Below, piece by piece: positions 1-10,000 of a stretch of DNA of 64,000 bases. The notes beneath the pieces are model-generated. The model was not told where the DNA came from and made no database searches. It saw only the letters and a program-made list of their open reading frames with translations. The DNA comes from Pseudomonas fluorescens. GTDB lineage: Bacteria > Pseudomonadota > Gammaproteobacteria > Pseudomonadales > Pseudomonadaceae. The stretch spans positions 434,001-498,000 of the forward strand of contig NZ_CABVHJ010000002.1 of assembly GCF_902497745.1 (NCBI RefSeq), given 5' to 3'. Each line of letters opens with the position of its first letter. Within the stretch, counting starts at the first letter, position 1. Made by a program: the position numbers and the translations under genes.

Positions 1-1159
1 CCTGATGGAAACCCTCTAGCGGGTTACCGTATTCATACAGCGCGGTGCCATCGAACTGCGCCAGACCGTGGGTATCAGTCGGGAAATGCGCTGGTACCCA
101 ATCGAGAATTACGCCGATCTCCGCCCGGTGGCAGGCATCGACGAATTCGGCGAACTGAGCAGGTGAGCCGTAACGCGCGCTCGGCGCGAATTGCGAGAGC
201 AACTGATAACCCCAGGATCCGCCAAACGGGTGTTCCATGATTGGCATCAGCTCGATATGAGTGAAACCCAGTTCTTTCACATACGGAATCAGCCGCTCGG
301 CCAGTTCCGGCCACGTGTACTGACGGGCCACTTCGCCAAGATCATCCAGCTCACATTGCCAGGAACCGGCGTGCAGTTCATAGATCGACAGCGGTGCCGA
401 GTGTTTCTGGCGGTCACGACGGCTGCTCATCCAGTCTTGATCCTGCCAGTCGATTTGCAACGGCTCGGCGACTTTCGACGCGGTGTCCGGCGGCAGACTG
501 GTGGCCAGCGCCATCGGGTCAGCCTTGAGCGGCAGAATCCCGTGGGCACCGAGAATCTCGTATTTGTACAACTCGCCCGCTTGCAGGCGCGGAATGAACA
601 ACTCCCAGACCCCGGACGGATGACGCAAGCGCATTGGATGCCGACGCCCGTCCCAGACGTTGAAGTCGCCAACCACCGACACGCGCCGGGCATTCGGCGC
701 CCACACGGCGAAACGCACGCCATCGACGCCGTCCACGGTTTTCAGCTGCGCGCCGAGGCAGGCACTGAGGTCACGGTGATTGCCCTCGGCGAACAGATAC
801 AAATCCATTTCACCGAGTAACTGGCCAAAGCTATATGGATCCTCGGCGACTTGCTCGCCGCCGGCCCAGCGCGTACGCAATTGATACGGCCGCGCTTGAT
901 CGAAATGGCCGACAAACAGTCCCGGCGTTTCGGTCTGCTCCAGCGGACCGCGTTCTTCACCGCTGTCCTTGTCCAGCACCACGACACTCAGCGCACCCGG
1001 TAGATAAGCGCGAATGAACTGCCCGCCAGCGCCATCGCCGTGCGGGCCAAGAATGGAAAAGGGGTCGTGATGTTCAGCGCGCACCAAGGCATCGATATCT
1101 TTCGCCGAGGGCAGCAATGCTTCTTTGACTTGACCCTGTTCCTTGTTCGAGAAACTCAT
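1..1159 (-). CDS. glgB: 1,4-alpha-glucan branching enzyme, 3' end outside window
   Basis: GlgB makes alpha-1,6 branches in alpha-glucan in the cytoplasm. I translated the minus strand from an ATG at 1159 and it stays open to base 1, giving about 386 residues; the C-terminal half lies outside the window. The protein begins [10 protein letters not shown]. It then shows the N-terminal CBM48-type region ([31 protein letters not shown]) and the start of the GH13 barrel ([29 protein letters not shown]). The active-site residues fall beyond the edge. The start lies two bases after the treS stop, with GGTGGAGAG just upstream, so glgB is translated from the glgE-treS-glgB transcript. It would branch the linear maltosyl polymer made by GlgE. 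Confidence 0.95.
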   Translation of the reverse strand, partial: MSFSNKEQGQVKEALLPSAKDIDALVRAEHHDPFSILGPHGDGAGGQFIRAYLPGALSVVVLDKDSGEERGPLEQTETPGLFVGHFDQARPYQLRTRWAGGEQVAEDPYSFGQLLGEMDLYLFAEGNHRDLSACLGAQLKTVDGVDGVRFAVWAPNARRVSVVGDFNVWDGRRHPMRLRHPSGVWELFIPRLQAGELYKYEILGAHGILPLKADPMALATSLPPDTASKVAEPLQIDWQDQDWMSSRRDRQKHSAPLSIYELHAGSWQCELDDLGEVARQYTWPELAERLIPYVKELGFTHIELMPIMEHPFGGSWGYQLLSQFAPSARYGSPAQFAEFVDACHRAEIGVILDWVPAHFPTDTHGLAQFDGTALYEYGNPLEGFHQ

Positions 1160-1161
1160 GA

Positions 1162-4100
1162 CTACTCTCCACCAAGATCGGAAAAGGGTTTAAGCCCCGT
1201 CAATAACCCATACAAACCGTGCAACGGCACGGGCAGCCACGTCGGGCGATTTTCGGCCTCATAGGCCACTTCATAGGCCGCCTTCTCCAGGCCGAACAGC
1301 GCAAGCGCGGCGTCGGCACCTTCAGGATCTTGCCAGGCATGCTCAAGACTAGCTGCCGCGCGGCGATATGCCTGAACAAATGCCTCTCGGGCCTCACGCA
1401 GATAACGCTCGGCGACCAGACGCCGCGCGGTTTCAGACTCAGCGCTGTGGTCAACGTTGTGCACGTTAATGGTCATTGCCGCCGCGTAATCGAACGAGCG
1501 CAGCACGCCGCTGACATCTTTGTACGGACTGTGCTTACCACGCCGCTCGCTCAATGGCCGCGCCGGTTCACCCTCGAAGTCGATCAGATAGGCATCGCCC
1601 TTGATCACCAGCACCTGGCCCAAGTGCAGATCGCCATGAACGCGAATGCGCAAACCGCCGACGGCTTTTTTCGCCAGATCCTGCACGTGCGCGAGAATGG
1701 TTTTCTTCTCGTCGACCAGCCTCTTCACCAGTTTCTGATCCGCTGCGCTGAGTTCGCCCTGATGCTGCTTGAGCAGTTTCAAAGCATGCTCGACCTGGGC
1801 CACGACATCCTTGCCCGTCGCCTGCATGTCCTTGGCCGTCGACACCTGCGGAGCGAAATCGGCATTGTCCGTAGGCGCGCCAAGCATTTGATGCATCTCG
1901 CCCAGACGTTGGCCGAGCATCCCGGCAAAATCCCTCAGCTCACCGAGGGCGTTGTAATGCTGTTCCTGTTCGGACATGGCATCGGCCAGTTCATCGCGCA
2001 GCGCCCGCTCGAGGTTGTTCTGCGTCCATTCCCAGGCGTCGCCCTGATTGCTCAGATAGCCTTGGGCGATCATCAGCAGATTGTCTTCGCCCTTGGCATC
2101 GCGGCGAATCACCGAGCCGAGCAGCGGAGAGATATTGGCAAATCCGGCCTCGGTCAGGTAAGCGCTCATCTCCAGTTCCGGGTGTACGCCAGAAGCGACT
2201 TTACGTATCAGCTTGAGCACCAGACTGTTGCCGATGACCACCGAGCTGTTCGATTGCTCGGCCGACAAATAGCGCACTTCCGACTCGGCCCCCAGGCCAA
2301 GTTTTTCCAGATGCGGCGTCGGCGCAAAGCGGATTTCGCCCTCGCTAGACTCCAGTACGGTGTTGTTCTGCATGCCTTGCAGCACCGCGCGAACAAACGC
2401 CTCAAGGCTGAACGCATCGGTAATCAAACCGACCTGTCGCACGCGCCTTACACGGGACAGAGCCAATTGCTGCGGCAACGCCGGGCCGACCTGATCCTCG
2501 GAAATGAAACCGAACGGCAGTTGATAGCGACTGGTCTGCCCAGCGCTGGTGACCTCGATTTCGCTGAGCAGCACCGGATGCTGCGCATCGCCAAATCGTA
2601 CGCCGTACGCCAAATGCACCTTGTCGATGGCCGCGTCCTTGCCGGCGAACCAGCGCCGGTTCTGCAGCCAGCTCGGCAAAATGCTTTGCTCCAGCGTCGT
2701 GCGCGACGGCGCTTCGAGCAATTCTTCCATGCGTTTCTTCAACACCAGCGTGGTGAAGTCCGGCAGGCTCTGCGCCGGCTCCACGTGCCAGCTCGGCATC
2801 TGGTTTTCCGCCGCCAGGGCGAACCAGTAGAAACCGTACGGCGCCAGGGTCAGGAGGAAATTCAACTGACCGATCGGCGGGAAGGCATTACCGCCGAGCA
2901 TCTCCACCGGCACCATGCCGACGTAGGCCGACAGGTCCAGTTCCACCGCTTGCGCACTGCGCGAGACGTTGGCCACGCAAAGAATGATTTCGTGTTTGCC
3001 GTCGACATCGGTGAATTCGCGGGTGTAGGCCAGCACGCGACGATTGTTCGGTGAAAGCATCTTCAAGGTGCCACGGCCGAAGGCCTTGGACTGCTTGCGC
3101 ACAGCGAGAAGACGTCGGGTCCAGTTGAGCAGCGAATGCGGATCGCCAGACTGGGTTTCGACGTTAACCGACAGATAGCCGTATTGCGGATCCATGATCG
3201 GCGGCAGCACCAGACTCGCCGGGTCGGCGCGGGAGAAGCCGCCGTTGCGATCGATCGACCATTGCATCGGCGTACGCACACCGTCGCGGTCGCCGAGGTA
3301 GATATTGTCGCCCATGCCGATTTCATCGCCGTAATACAAGGTCGGCGTGCCGGGCATCGACAGCAGCAGACTGTTGAGCAATTCGATGCGGCGGCGATCA
3401 CGTTCCATCAGTGGCGCCAGACGCCGACGAATGCCGAGATTGATCCGCGCACGGCGGTCAGCGGCGTAGTAATTCCACAGATAGTCACGTTCTTTGTCGG
3501 TGACCATCTCCAGCGTCAGTTCATCGTGGTTGCGCAGGAAGATCGCCCACTGGCAGTTGGCAGGAATTTCCGGGGTCTGACGCAGAATATCGGTAATCGG
3601 GAAACGATCTTCCTGGGCCAGCGCCATGTACATGCGCGGCATCAGCGGGAAGTGAAACGCCATGTGGCACTCGTCACCGTTGAGGCCTGCAGCATCGGTA
3701 TCGCCGAAGTACAGCTGGGTGTCTTCCGGCCATTGGTTGGCCTCGGCAAGCAGCATGCGGTCGGGGTAATTGGCGTCGATCTCGGCGCGAATCTGCTTGA
3801 GAACGTCGTGGGTCTCCGGCAGGTTTTCGTTGTTGGTGCCATCACGCTCGATCAGGTAAGGAATAGCGTCGAGACGCAGGCCGTCGATGCCCATGTCCAG
3901 CCAGTAACGCATCACCGAGAGCACGGCTTTCATCACTTGCGGGTTGTCAAAATTCAGGTCCGGCTGGTGCGAATAGAAACGGTGCCAGAAGTATTGGCCG
4001 GCGACCGGGTCCCAGGTCCAGTTGGACTTTTCCGTATCGAGGAAAATGATTCGGGTGCCGTCGTACTTCTGATCGTCATCCGACCACACGTAGAAATCCC

Positions 4101-4503
4101 GCGCCGCTGACCCCGGTTTGGCCTTGCGCGCGCGCTGGAACCACGGGTGTTGATCGGAGGTGTGGTTGATGACCAGTTCGGTGATCACCCGCAAACCGCG
4201 TTTGTGCGCTTCGGCGATGAAGCGCTTGGCGTCGGCCATGGTCCCGTAATCGCTGTGCACGCCACGGTATTCGGCGATGTCGTAGCCGTCATCGCGGCGT
4301 GGTGAGGGGTAGAACGGCAATAGCCAGATGGTGTTGACGCCGAGGTCGGCGATGTAATCGAGTTTGGCGATCAGGCCGGGAAAGTCGCCGATCCCGTCAT
4401 TGTTGGAGTCGAAAAACGATTTGACGTGAACTTGATAGATCACCGCATCCTTGTACCAGAGCGGGTCTTTGATAAAGGTGGCTGCCTTGGGTTTCTTCGC
4501 CAT
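1162..4503 (-). CDS. treS: Trehalose synthase (maltose glucosyltransferase) fused to maltokinase
   Basis: This 1113-residue protein interconverts trehalose and maltose and then phosphorylates maltose. Residues 1 to about 550 are a GH13 TreS domain with the nucleophile in GLRLDA (D212), the acid/base in LLAEANQ (E254) and RNHDE (D327). From about residue 570 a Mak (Pep2-type) kinase follows: [13 protein letters not shown] opens it and HGDLHLGQ with IDFEGEP gives the aminoglycoside-phosphotransferase-like catalytic loop. Stand-alone TreS is roughly half this length, so this is a genuine fusion. The ATG at 4503 begins [10 protein letters not shown]. It sits downstream of glgE, with a REPIN between them, and two bases before glgB. 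The maltose-1-phosphate it makes is the GlgE donor. The architecture is known in Pseudomonas. Confidence 0.96.
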   Translation of the reverse strand: MAKKPKAATFIKDPLWYKDAVIYQVHVKSFFDSNNDGIGDFPGLIAKLDYIADLGVNTIWLLPFYPSPRRDDGYDIAEYRGVHSDYGTMADAKRFIAEAHKRGLRVITELVINHTSDQHPWFQRARKAKPGSAARDFYVWSDDDQKYDGTRIIFLDTEKSNWTWDPVAGQYFWHRFYSHQPDLNFDNPQVMKAVLSVMRYWLDMGIDGLRLDAIPYLIERDGTNNENLPETHDVLKQIRAEIDANYPDRMLLAEANQWPEDTQLYFGDTDAAGLNGDECHMAFHFPLMPRMYMALAQEDRFPITDILRQTPEIPANCQWAIFLRNHDELTLEMVTDKERDYLWNYYAADRRARINLGIRRRLAPLMERDRRRIELLNSLLLSMPGTPTLYYGDEIGMGDNIYLGDRDGVRTPMQWSIDRNGGFSRADPASLVLPPIMDPQYGYLSVNVETQSGDPHSLLNWTRRLLAVRKQSKAFGRGTLKMLSPNNRRVLAYTREFTDVDGKHEIILCVANVSRSAQAVELDLSAYVGMVPVEMLGGNAFPPIGQLNFLLTLAPYGFYWFALAAENQMPSWHVEPAQSLPDFTTLVLKKRMEELLEAPSRTTLEQSILPSWLQNRRWFAGKDAAIDKVHLAYGVRFGDAQHPVLLSEIEVTSAGQTSRYQLPFGFISEDQVGPALPQQLALSRVRRVRQVGLITDAFSLEAFVRAVLQGMQNNTVLESSEGEIRFAPTPHLEKLGLGAESEVRYLSAEQSNSSVVIGNSLVLKLIRKVASGVHPELEMSAYLTEAGFANISPLLGSVIRRDAKGEDNLLMIAQGYLSNQGDAWEWTQNNLERALRDELADAMSEQEQHYNALGELRDFAGMLGQRLGEMHQMLGAPTDNADFAPQVSTAKDMQATGKDVVAQVEHALKLLKQHQGELSAADQKLVKRLVDEKKTILAHVQDLAKKAVGGLRIRVHGDLHLGQVLVIKGDAYLIDFEGEPARPLSERRGKHSPYKDVSGVLRSFDYAAAMTINVHNVDHSAESETARRLVAERYLREAREAFVQAYRRAAASLEHAWQDPEGADAALALFGLEKAAYEVAYEAENRPTWLPVPLHGLYGLLTGLKPFSDLGGE

Positions 4504-4570
4504 GTGAAACTCCTGTTCAATTCTAGAAAAGCCGCGAGCCGATCACCTGACTCCAACTCAATGAGCAACC

Positions 4571-4660
4571 TGTGGGAGCGAGCCTGCTCGCGAATGCGGA
4601 TCAACATTCAGCAAAAATGTCGCCTGCAAAATTGCTTTCGCGAGCAGGCTCGCTCCCACA
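4571..4660. repeat. REPIN (inverted REP pair) between glgE and treS
   Basis: Two inverted REP arms (4571-4594 and 4637-4660) share the core GTGGGAGCGAGCCTGCTCGC and its reverse complement, separated by about 42 bases. It lies in the transcribed spacer between glgE and treS. The same element recurs at least seven more times in this window. Confidence 0.95.
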
Positions 4661-4672
4661 GGGGATCTGTGT

Positions 4673-6667
4673 TCAGGCAGTGATTCGCCAGATGCCGAAC
4701 GGCTGGTACGCCGGGTCCAGGCGCATGAACTGGTATTTGCCGTGCCAGTCCCAACGATGCCCGTTCATCAAGTCTTCGCCGTGTGTCGTTGCGTCATCCG
4801 GCAGGCCCATTTCCCACAATGGCAGTTCGAAATTCGCCTCCTGCACGTTGTGCGGATCGAGGCTGACCGCCACCAGGATGAAATTGCTGCCGTCAAAACT
4901 GCGTTTGCCGAAGTACAAAATGTTGTCGTTCCAGGCGTTGTAGACCTTCAGGCCCAGGTGCGTGTGCAACGCCGGGTTCTGCCGACGAATGCGGTTGAGC
5001 TGGGCAATCTCGGCAATGATGTTGCCGGGCGCTGTGAAATCGCGGACGCGGATCTCGTATTTCTCTGAGTCGAGGTATTCCTCCTTGCCCGGCACAGGTG
5101 CCGTCTCGCACAGTTCAAAACCGGAATACATGCCCCACAGCCCCGAGCCCATGGTCGCCAGCGCCGCGCGAATCAAGAAGCCGGGGCGACCTGACTCGTG
5201 CAGAAACGCCGGGTTGATGTCCGGGGTATTCACAAAGAAATTCGGCCGATAGCACTCGCGCCATGGCGATTCATTGAGTTCAGTGAAATACGCCGCCAAC
5301 TCAGCCTTGCTGTTGCGCCAGGTGAAATAGGTGTAGCTCTGCGTGTACCCGACCTTGCCCAGCCGCGCCATCATTGCCGGCGTGGTGAAGGCCTCGGCGA
5401 GGAAGATCACTTCCGGGTACAGCGCCCGCACATCAGCGATCAGCCATTGCCAGAACGGCAGTGGTTTGGTGTGCGGATTGTCGACGCGGAAGATCTTCAC
5501 GCCCTCCTCGACCCAGCCGATGACGATGTCGCGCAACTCGACCCACAGACTCGGAATCGCCTCCGGCGCATAGAAGTCGACGTTGACGATGTCCTGATAT
5601 TTCTTCGGTGGGTTTTCGGCGTACTTGATCGTGCCGTCCGGGCGCCAGTTGAACCAGCCCGGATGCTGTTTGAGCCACGGGTGATCCTGGGAACACTGAA
5701 TAGCAAAATCTAGAGCGATTTCCAGGCCGTGATCGGCAGCAGCAGCGACCAATCGACGGAAGTCCTCGCGGGTGCCGAGCTGCGAGTGAATCGCCTCGTG
5801 CCCGCCCTCTTCGCTGCCGATGGCGTATGGGCTGCCGGGATCATCCGGGCCGGCGGTCAGGGAATTATTGCGGCCCTTGCGATGGGCGCGACCGATCGGG
5901 TGGATCGGCGTGAAGTACAGCACGTCGAAGCCCATGTCCTGAATCATCGGCAGACGCGAGTGCACGTCGTTAAAGGTGCCGTGGCGGTGGGGATCGTCGG
6001 TGATCGAACGTGGAAACAGCTCATACCAACTGGCGAATTCGGCCAGCTCACGCTCGACGTCCATGGGGAATTCGGCGCTGACGCTCAAGTAAGCCCGGTG
6101 ATCGGCCTCGGCCATCAGTTGCGCACTGCGCGAGTGCAGAAACAGCGCAACTTGCTCGGTTTCGAGCAGCCCGGAGAGCTCATGGTGCAATGCGGCGAGC
6201 TGTTCGCTGAGTTGGCCTTCGCTGCGTTCAGCGGCCTGTTGCACCATCGTTCGGCCTTCCTGCAACTCCAGCGAGACCGGGACGGCAGCGTTGTGCTTCT
6301 TCTCCAGTTCATACTGGAAACTGGCGAATTGATCGATCCACGCTTCGATGCAATACAGGTAGCGCCCCTGATGTTCAGGGCGGAACTGGCCTTGCCAGCC
6401 GTTGTTGCCCTGATCGGCCATGACTTCGCTTTGCCAGGTCTCCTCGCCCTCCTCGCGCCAGCGGATGCGCACGGCGAGTTTGTCGTGACCGTCGGCGAAC
6501 ACTTTGCTGGTGACCACCACTTCGCGGCCGGCAATCGACTTCACGGCGAACTGCCCGCCATCAAGCGTCGGCATGGTGTTTTCGATGACAATGCGCGGCA
6601 GCAGTAGTGCCTGCGACAGTGGCATGTGCGGGTTGTAGCTGAGTTCTGAGGGTCTTTCAGCAGTCAT
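4673..6667 (-). CDS. glgE: Alpha-1,4-glucan:maltose-1-phosphate maltosyltransferase
   Basis: GlgE (GH13_3) transfers maltosyl units from alpha-maltose-1-phosphate to growing glucan. The open frame extends to 6751, but I place the start at the ATG at 6667 (MTAERPSELSYN) because GGAGAG lies eight bases upstream. This gives 664 residues, the usual GlgE length. An N-terminal beta-sandwich and helical region (to about residue 200) precedes the barrel. Visible motifs are FDVLYFTPIHPIGRAHRKG, the nucleophile segment FRVDNPHTKP, the acid/base segment IFLAEAFT and FVNTPDINP. It is the first gene of the minus-strand glgE-treS/mak-glgB set, so the complete maltose-phosphate route to glucan is encoded here. 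Confidence 0.96.
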   Translation of the reverse strand: MTAERPSELSYNPHMPLSQALLLPRIVIENTMPTLDGGQFAVKSIAGREVVVTSKVFADGHDKLAVRIRWREEGEETWQSEVMADQGNNGWQGQFRPEHQGRYLYCIEAWIDQFASFQYELEKKHNAAVPVSLELQEGRTMVQQAAERSEGQLSEQLAALHHELSGLLETEQVALFLHSRSAQLMAEADHRAYLSVSAEFPMDVERELAEFASWYELFPRSITDDPHRHGTFNDVHSRLPMIQDMGFDVLYFTPIHPIGRAHRKGRNNSLTAGPDDPGSPYAIGSEEGGHEAIHSQLGTREDFRRLVAAAADHGLEIALDFAIQCSQDHPWLKQHPGWFNWRPDGTIKYAENPPKKYQDIVNVDFYAPEAIPSLWVELRDIVIGWVEEGVKIFRVDNPHTKPLPFWQWLIADVRALYPEVIFLAEAFTTPAMMARLGKVGYTQSYTYFTWRNSKAELAAYFTELNESPWRECYRPNFFVNTPDINPAFLHESGRPGFLIRAALATMGSGLWGMYSGFELCETAPVPGKEEYLDSEKYEIRVRDFTAPGNIIAEIAQLNRIRRQNPALHTHLGLKVYNAWNDNILYFGKRSFDGSNFILVAVSLDPHNVQEANFELPLWEMGLPDDATTHGEDLMNGHRWDWHGKYQFMRLDPAYQPFGIWRITA

Positions 6668-6884
6668 TGAGCATCTCTCCTTAACGCCCCAAGGACGCTC
6701 TTGTGCCGGATCAGTGTTCACAACGAAGCACCTGCCCCGAAATGAACTCACTTAGGTTCCGAGCGACCGGCGCCGGGAAAAGTTCAGATGAAATTACCGT
6801 GTCAGAAAAGCGGATCGAATTGCATGCAGGGTGGTCAATCCACTTAAGCACTTCTCACGCCATGTGCCACACGGAGGTCATCAG

Positions 6885-7043
6885 ATGAACATCCCGATTC
6901 CGGCCGAAACGCCTGATCCGAATATCGACAAACCCACCCTGCCCGAGACCGAGCCGCAACCGGTTCCGGAGCAGGAACCACCTGGCACCACACCGCCGCC
7001 GAAAGAAGAACCACCAACGACCATGCCCCCAGTCATCGTCTAA
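6885..7043 (+). CDS. Small proline-rich protein of unknown function
   Basis: This 52-residue peptide starts at the ATG at 6885 with a clear GGAGG at 6873-6877. It is almost entirely Pro, Glu and Thr (for example ETPDPNIDKPTLPETEPQPV) and ends PPVIV. It has no signal peptide, membrane segment or cysteine and is probably unstructured. It is divergent from glgE, with a spacer of about 217 bases that probably holds both promoters. The good ribosome binding site and strong compositional bias argue for a real gene. The function is unknown. Confidence 0.6.
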   Translation: MNIPIPAETPDPNIDKPTLPETEPQPVPEQEPPGTTPPPKEEPPTTMPPVIV

Positions 7044-7044
7044 C

Positions 7045-7152
7045 TGATCGTTCCAACGCTCCGCGTGGGAATGCAGCCCGGGACGCTCCGCGTCCCAAAG
7101 CGGACGCGGAGCGTCCATTGAGGCATTCCCACGCAGAGTGTGGGAACGATCA
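7045..7152. repeat. Dispersed palindromic repeat (GATCGTTCC type), full copy
   Basis: The element has inverted ends (TGATCGTTCC and GGGAACGATCA). It contains two nested hairpins built from CGCTCCGCGTGGGAATGC and GGACGCTCCGCGTCC with their complements. A second full copy is at 55435-55541 and a short remnant at 25827-25860. It fills the gap between the proline-rich gene and the mgtC-like gene. Confidence 0.85.
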
Positions 7153-7168
7153 ACGTGGCAACGATCAG

Positions 7169-7681
7169 TCAGTGATCATCAGTCTTCTCCTCGTCCTTTT
7201 CGAAGAGCTTCACGATGCGCGGCATCACGCTGAAAATCCCCAGCGCCAGCAAGGTACTGAGCAGCGCCGTTGCCTCCCTGCCCAACCCCGCCGCAACACC
7301 AATGGCCGCCGTCATCCACAGCCCGGCAGCCGTGGTCAGGCCTTTGACGTGACCTTCATCGCCTTCCTTGTTTTTCAGGATAGTGCCGGCACCCAGAAAG
7401 CCGATCCCGGCGATCACCCCTTGCACCACGCGGCTCATCGCATCCGACTCTGCCCCCGACGTCTGCGGCACCAGCACAAACAGCGCCGCGCCGAGCGCCA
7501 CCAACATATGCGTGCGCACCCCGGCAGCCTTGCCTTTGTGCTCACGTTCGAACCCGAGAATGCCGCCCAGAATCGCCGCCATCAGCAGACGCACGGTAAT
7601 GCGCGTCAGTTGCGAAGCATCGCCAACGTCGGCGAACTCTGCTTGCAGGGTTTCCCACACTTCATGCCACCACGCGTTCAT
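7169..7681 (-). CDS. MgtC/SapB family membrane protein
   Basis: This 170-residue inner-membrane protein begins MNAWWHEVWETLQAEF. Family hallmarks are the segment RLLMAAILGGILGFERE followed by GVRTHMLVALGAALF, then GVIAGIGFLGAGTIL and GLTTAAGLWMTAAIGVAAG. About four hydrophobic helices are visible, and a charged cytoplasmic tail ends EKDEEKTDDH. MgtC proteins are linked to low-magnesium growth and F-ATPase inhibition in intracellular pathogens. This shorter version lacks the C-terminal ACT-like domain of MgtC proper, so it belongs to the SapB/YhiD-like group. It is monocistronic, followed downstream by a dispersed repeat. Confidence 0.9.
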   Translation of the reverse strand: MNAWWHEVWETLQAEFADVGDASQLTRITVRLLMAAILGGILGFEREHKGKAAGVRTHMLVALGAALFVLVPQTSGAESDAMSRVVQGVIAGIGFLGAGTILKNKEGDEGHVKGLTTAAGLWMTAAIGVAAGLGREATALLSTLLALGIFSVMPRIVKLFEKDEEKTDDH

Positions 7682-7804
7682 CCGGCAGTCCTTTTCAAGG
7701 GTCTATAAAGGATGGACAGCAGCGACCATTAATCAGTTGCGCAGAACGATCAGCGAACCGCGCGCCCTAACCTTGCAGACCCCCCTGAAAAAAGGACTGC
7801 CCTC

Positions 7805-8053
7805 ATGCCCCTTCGAGTCGATGAATCCAATCCCGAACAAAAAGTGTGTTTTTTCACCGTTGAGCATGGCGAGGAAATTCGCATTTGCGACACCTTGGAA
7901 GTCATGACGGATAGCGAAAAATCCATGTCGTTTGTGGAAATAGAAGGCCGGCGCGTTTACATCACCGAGGCAGAGGCTGACGCCTTGACCGTCGCCGGCG
8001 CCAAGGACGGACGCAAACACCTGAAAGCTGACGAGAGTGATTCGGTGATTTGA
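7805..8053 (+). CDS. Small conserved protein, DUF3203-like
   Basis: This 82-residue soluble protein begins MPLRVDESNPEQ. Its features are FTVEHGEEIRICDTLEVMTD and EIEGRRVYITEAEADALTVAG, a pattern I associate with the Pseudomonas DUF3203 family. There are no membrane segments or recognisable catalytic motifs. A hairpin terminator follows directly. No function is proposed. Confidence 0.65.
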   Translation: MPLRVDESNPEQKVCFFTVEHGEEIRICDTLEVMTDSEKSMSFVEIEGRRVYITEAEADALTVAGAKDGRKHLKADESDSVI

Positions 8054-8073
8054 CTGACCTTGATCAACACCCC

Positions 8074-8106
8074 GCGCAAACGTCTGCGATAGGCGTTTGC
8101 GCCTTT
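8074..8106 (+). terminator. Rho-independent-type terminator after the DUF3203-like gene
   Basis: Arms GCGCAAACG (8074-8082) and CGTTTGCGC (8094-8102) form a perfect 9 bp stem, followed by CTTTGTCT. The hairpin lies 20 bases after the stop at 8053 and separates that gene from ccoG. Confidence 0.6.
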
Positions 8107-8248
8107 GTCTGCGGGCTGCTTCAAGTTGTCGCAGACTCAGCGCAAAATCGCATCTGATCCGCTTTTTATTGAAATACCTGAGTCTGTTATGCAAACAGAT
8201 CGACGCTCATAGTGCTCTGGCCTGATGGAGGCTGATGAGCGAATAACC

Positions 8249-9691
8249 ATGAGCGAACAAATCCCCGTCCGAACCGTAGAAGCATCCCCGACTATTGCTC
8301 CTCATATAAAGAAGGTGCCCGCACGCCCAATGAAGGCGACGGCCAAGTCCAGCGACAACCAGATCCACACCCGCAGCTTCACCGGCCTGTTCCGCACCCT
8401 GCGCATGAGCGGCGCGGGAGTTCTGTTCGTGCTTTTTTTCGGCACCGTGTGGTTGAACTGGGGCGGACGTCAGGCAGTGCTCTGGGATCTCTCCGAAAGC
8501 AAATTCCACATCTTCGGCGCGACGTTCTGGCCACAGGATTTCATTCTGCTTTCGGCGTTGCTGATCATCGCCGCGTTCGGCCTGTTCGCCATCACCGTGT
8601 TCGCCGGTCGGGTCTGGTGCGGCTACACCTGCCCGCAGAGTTCGTGGACATGGATCTTCATGTGGTGCGAGAAGATCACTGAAGGCGAGCGCAACCAGCG
8701 GATCAAACTGCAAGCCGCGCCGTGGAGCCTGAACAAACTGGCGCGGCGCGCCGCCAAACACACCTTGTGGCTGGCGATCAGCGTGCTCACTGGCCTGACC
8801 TTCGTTGGTTACTTCACGCCAATCCGGCCACTGGCCGAAGAATTGCTGACCCTGCAAATCGGCGGCGTCAGCCTGTTCTGGGTGCTGTTCTTCACTGCCG
8901 CCACCTACATCAACGCCGGTTGGCTGCGCGAAGCGGTGTGCATGCACATGTGCCCGTATGCGCGGTTCCAGAGCGTGATGTTCGACAAGGACACCCTGGC
9001 GATTTCCTATGACGTCGCCCGTGGCGAAAACCGTGGCCCGCGTAAACGCGACGTGAAACCCGTTGAAGCCGGCCTGGGTGATTGCATCGACTGCCAATTG
9101 TGCGTGCAGGTTTGCCCGACCGGCATCGACATTCGCGACGGCTTGCAGATGGAATGCATCGGTTGCGCCGCGTGTATCGACGCCTGCGACTCGATCATGG
9201 ACAAAATGAACTACCCGCGCGGTTTGATCCGCTACAGTTCCGAGCGCGAATTGCAGGGTGGCAAGACCCATCTGCTGCGTCCGCGTTTGATCGGTTACAC
9301 CGTGGTGCTGGTGGCGATGATCGGCGCATTGGCATTGGCGTTGGTCGAGCGGCCGATGGTCTCGCTGGACGTGACCAAGGATCGCGGCTTGTTCCGCGAG
9401 AACGGTCAGGGCCAGATCGAAAACATCTACACACTGAAAGTCATCAACAAGACCCAGCAGCGCCAGGATTACAACCTGACACTGGTGGAGGGCGATGGCT
9501 TCCAGCTGCAAGGCAAGACCGAGCTGAGCCTGGCGCCGGGGGAGATTGTCGATGTGCCGGTGTCGGTGGCGATGACCACGGAACGCCCGACCAGCAGCTC
9601 GCAGACCTTGAGCTTCAAGATTGCCGACAGCGATGAGCCTGAGATTTACAGCGTGGCGAAGAGCAGGTTTGTGGCGCCGATGAATCGTTGA
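8249..9691 (+). CDS. ccoG: cbb3 oxidase copper-handling accessory protein CcoG (RdxA/FixG)
   Basis: CcoG is a membrane-bound iron-sulfur protein that reduces Cu(II) for insertion into cbb3 cytochrome c oxidase. The 480-residue protein has several N-terminal membrane helices and GRVWCGYTCPQ after the second. It carries two ferredoxin 4Fe-4S motifs, CIDCQLCVQVCPTG and CIGCAACIDACDS, followed by a further helix and a C-terminal IG-like fold. Start choice: an in-frame ATG at 8225 is also open, but MSEQIPVRTVE at 8249 looks like the family start. Neither has an ideal ribosome binding site. Unusually, it is a lone gene, without ccoHIS or a ccoNOQP operon beside it; the orphan ccoN-ccoQ pair is at 36619-38283. 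Confidence 0.93.
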   Translation: MSEQIPVRTVEASPTIAPHIKKVPARPMKATAKSSDNQIHTRSFTGLFRTLRMSGAGVLFVLFFGTVWLNWGGRQAVLWDLSESKFHIFGATFWPQDFILLSALLIIAAFGLFAITVFAGRVWCGYTCPQSSWTWIFMWCEKITEGERNQRIKLQAAPWSLNKLARRAAKHTLWLAISVLTGLTFVGYFTPIRPLAEELLTLQIGGVSLFWVLFFTAATYINAGWLREAVCMHMCPYARFQSVMFDKDTLAISYDVARGENRGPRKRDVKPVEAGLGDCIDCQLCVQVCPTGIDIRDGLQMECIGCAACIDACDSIMDKMNYPRGLIRYSSERELQGGKTHLLRPRLIGYTVVLVAMIGALALALVERPMVSLDVTKDRGLFRENGQGQIENIYTLKVINKTQQRQDYNLTLVEGDGFQLQGKTELSLAPGEIVDVPVSVAMTTERPTSSSQTLSFKIADSDEPEIYSVAKSRFVAPMNR

Positions 9692-9707
9692 TCCCTTAGA
9701 ATCCGCT

Positions 9708-9955
9708 CCCTCACCCCAGCCCTCTCCCAGGGGGAGAGGGGGCCGACCGAGGTGTCTGTCGCTATACATCGACCTGAGAGACCGAGTCGATTATGGATTC
9801 AGCAAAGCACTTTCAAGCCGAATCGATTATGGATTCAGCAAAACACTTTCAGGCTGAGTCGATTGTAGATTCAGCAAAGCACTTTCAGGTCGGTGTAGTT
9901 CACAAGCATCCCCCAATCAGTCCCCTCTCCCTCTGGGAGAGGGCTAGGGTGAGGG
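9708..9955. repeat. Dispersed CCCTCACCC inverted repeat with internal 36-bp triplication
   Basis: The outer arms are CCCTCACCCCAGCCCTCTCCC and its near complement ending at 9955. Inside are secondary arms (CATCGACCTGA and TCAGGTCGGTG). Between them lie three contiguous 36-base units at 9784-9819, 9820-9855 and 9856-9891, each beginning GAGTCGATTATGGATTCAG or a close variant. The element occupies most of the 309-base gap between ccoG and the MocR gene. Related copies are at 32816-32991 and 38301-38570. Confidence 0.88.
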
Positions 9956-10000
9956 CCTCCTCCCTGACACACCTCAATAACACCAGCACCAAGGTACTCG

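Noticed and set aside
1219..3054. 611-codon open frame on the plus strand
   Set aside because: It is antisense to the treS-maltokinase coding region, whose catalytic motifs are all intact. Its composition is rich in Arg, His and Gln as expected for a shadow frame.
8060..8075. ANR-like sequence TTGATCAA near the ccoG upstream region
   Set aside because: The two halves abut without the four-base spacer and lie before the terminator of the previous gene.
8207..9769. 520-codon open frame on the minus strand
   Set aside because: It is antisense to ccoG and begins within the dispersed repeat. The plus-strand frame has the iron-sulfur motifs.
9784..9891. Possible CRISPR array
   Set aside because: The three 36-base units are directly contiguous, with no spacers between them and no cas genes nearby.
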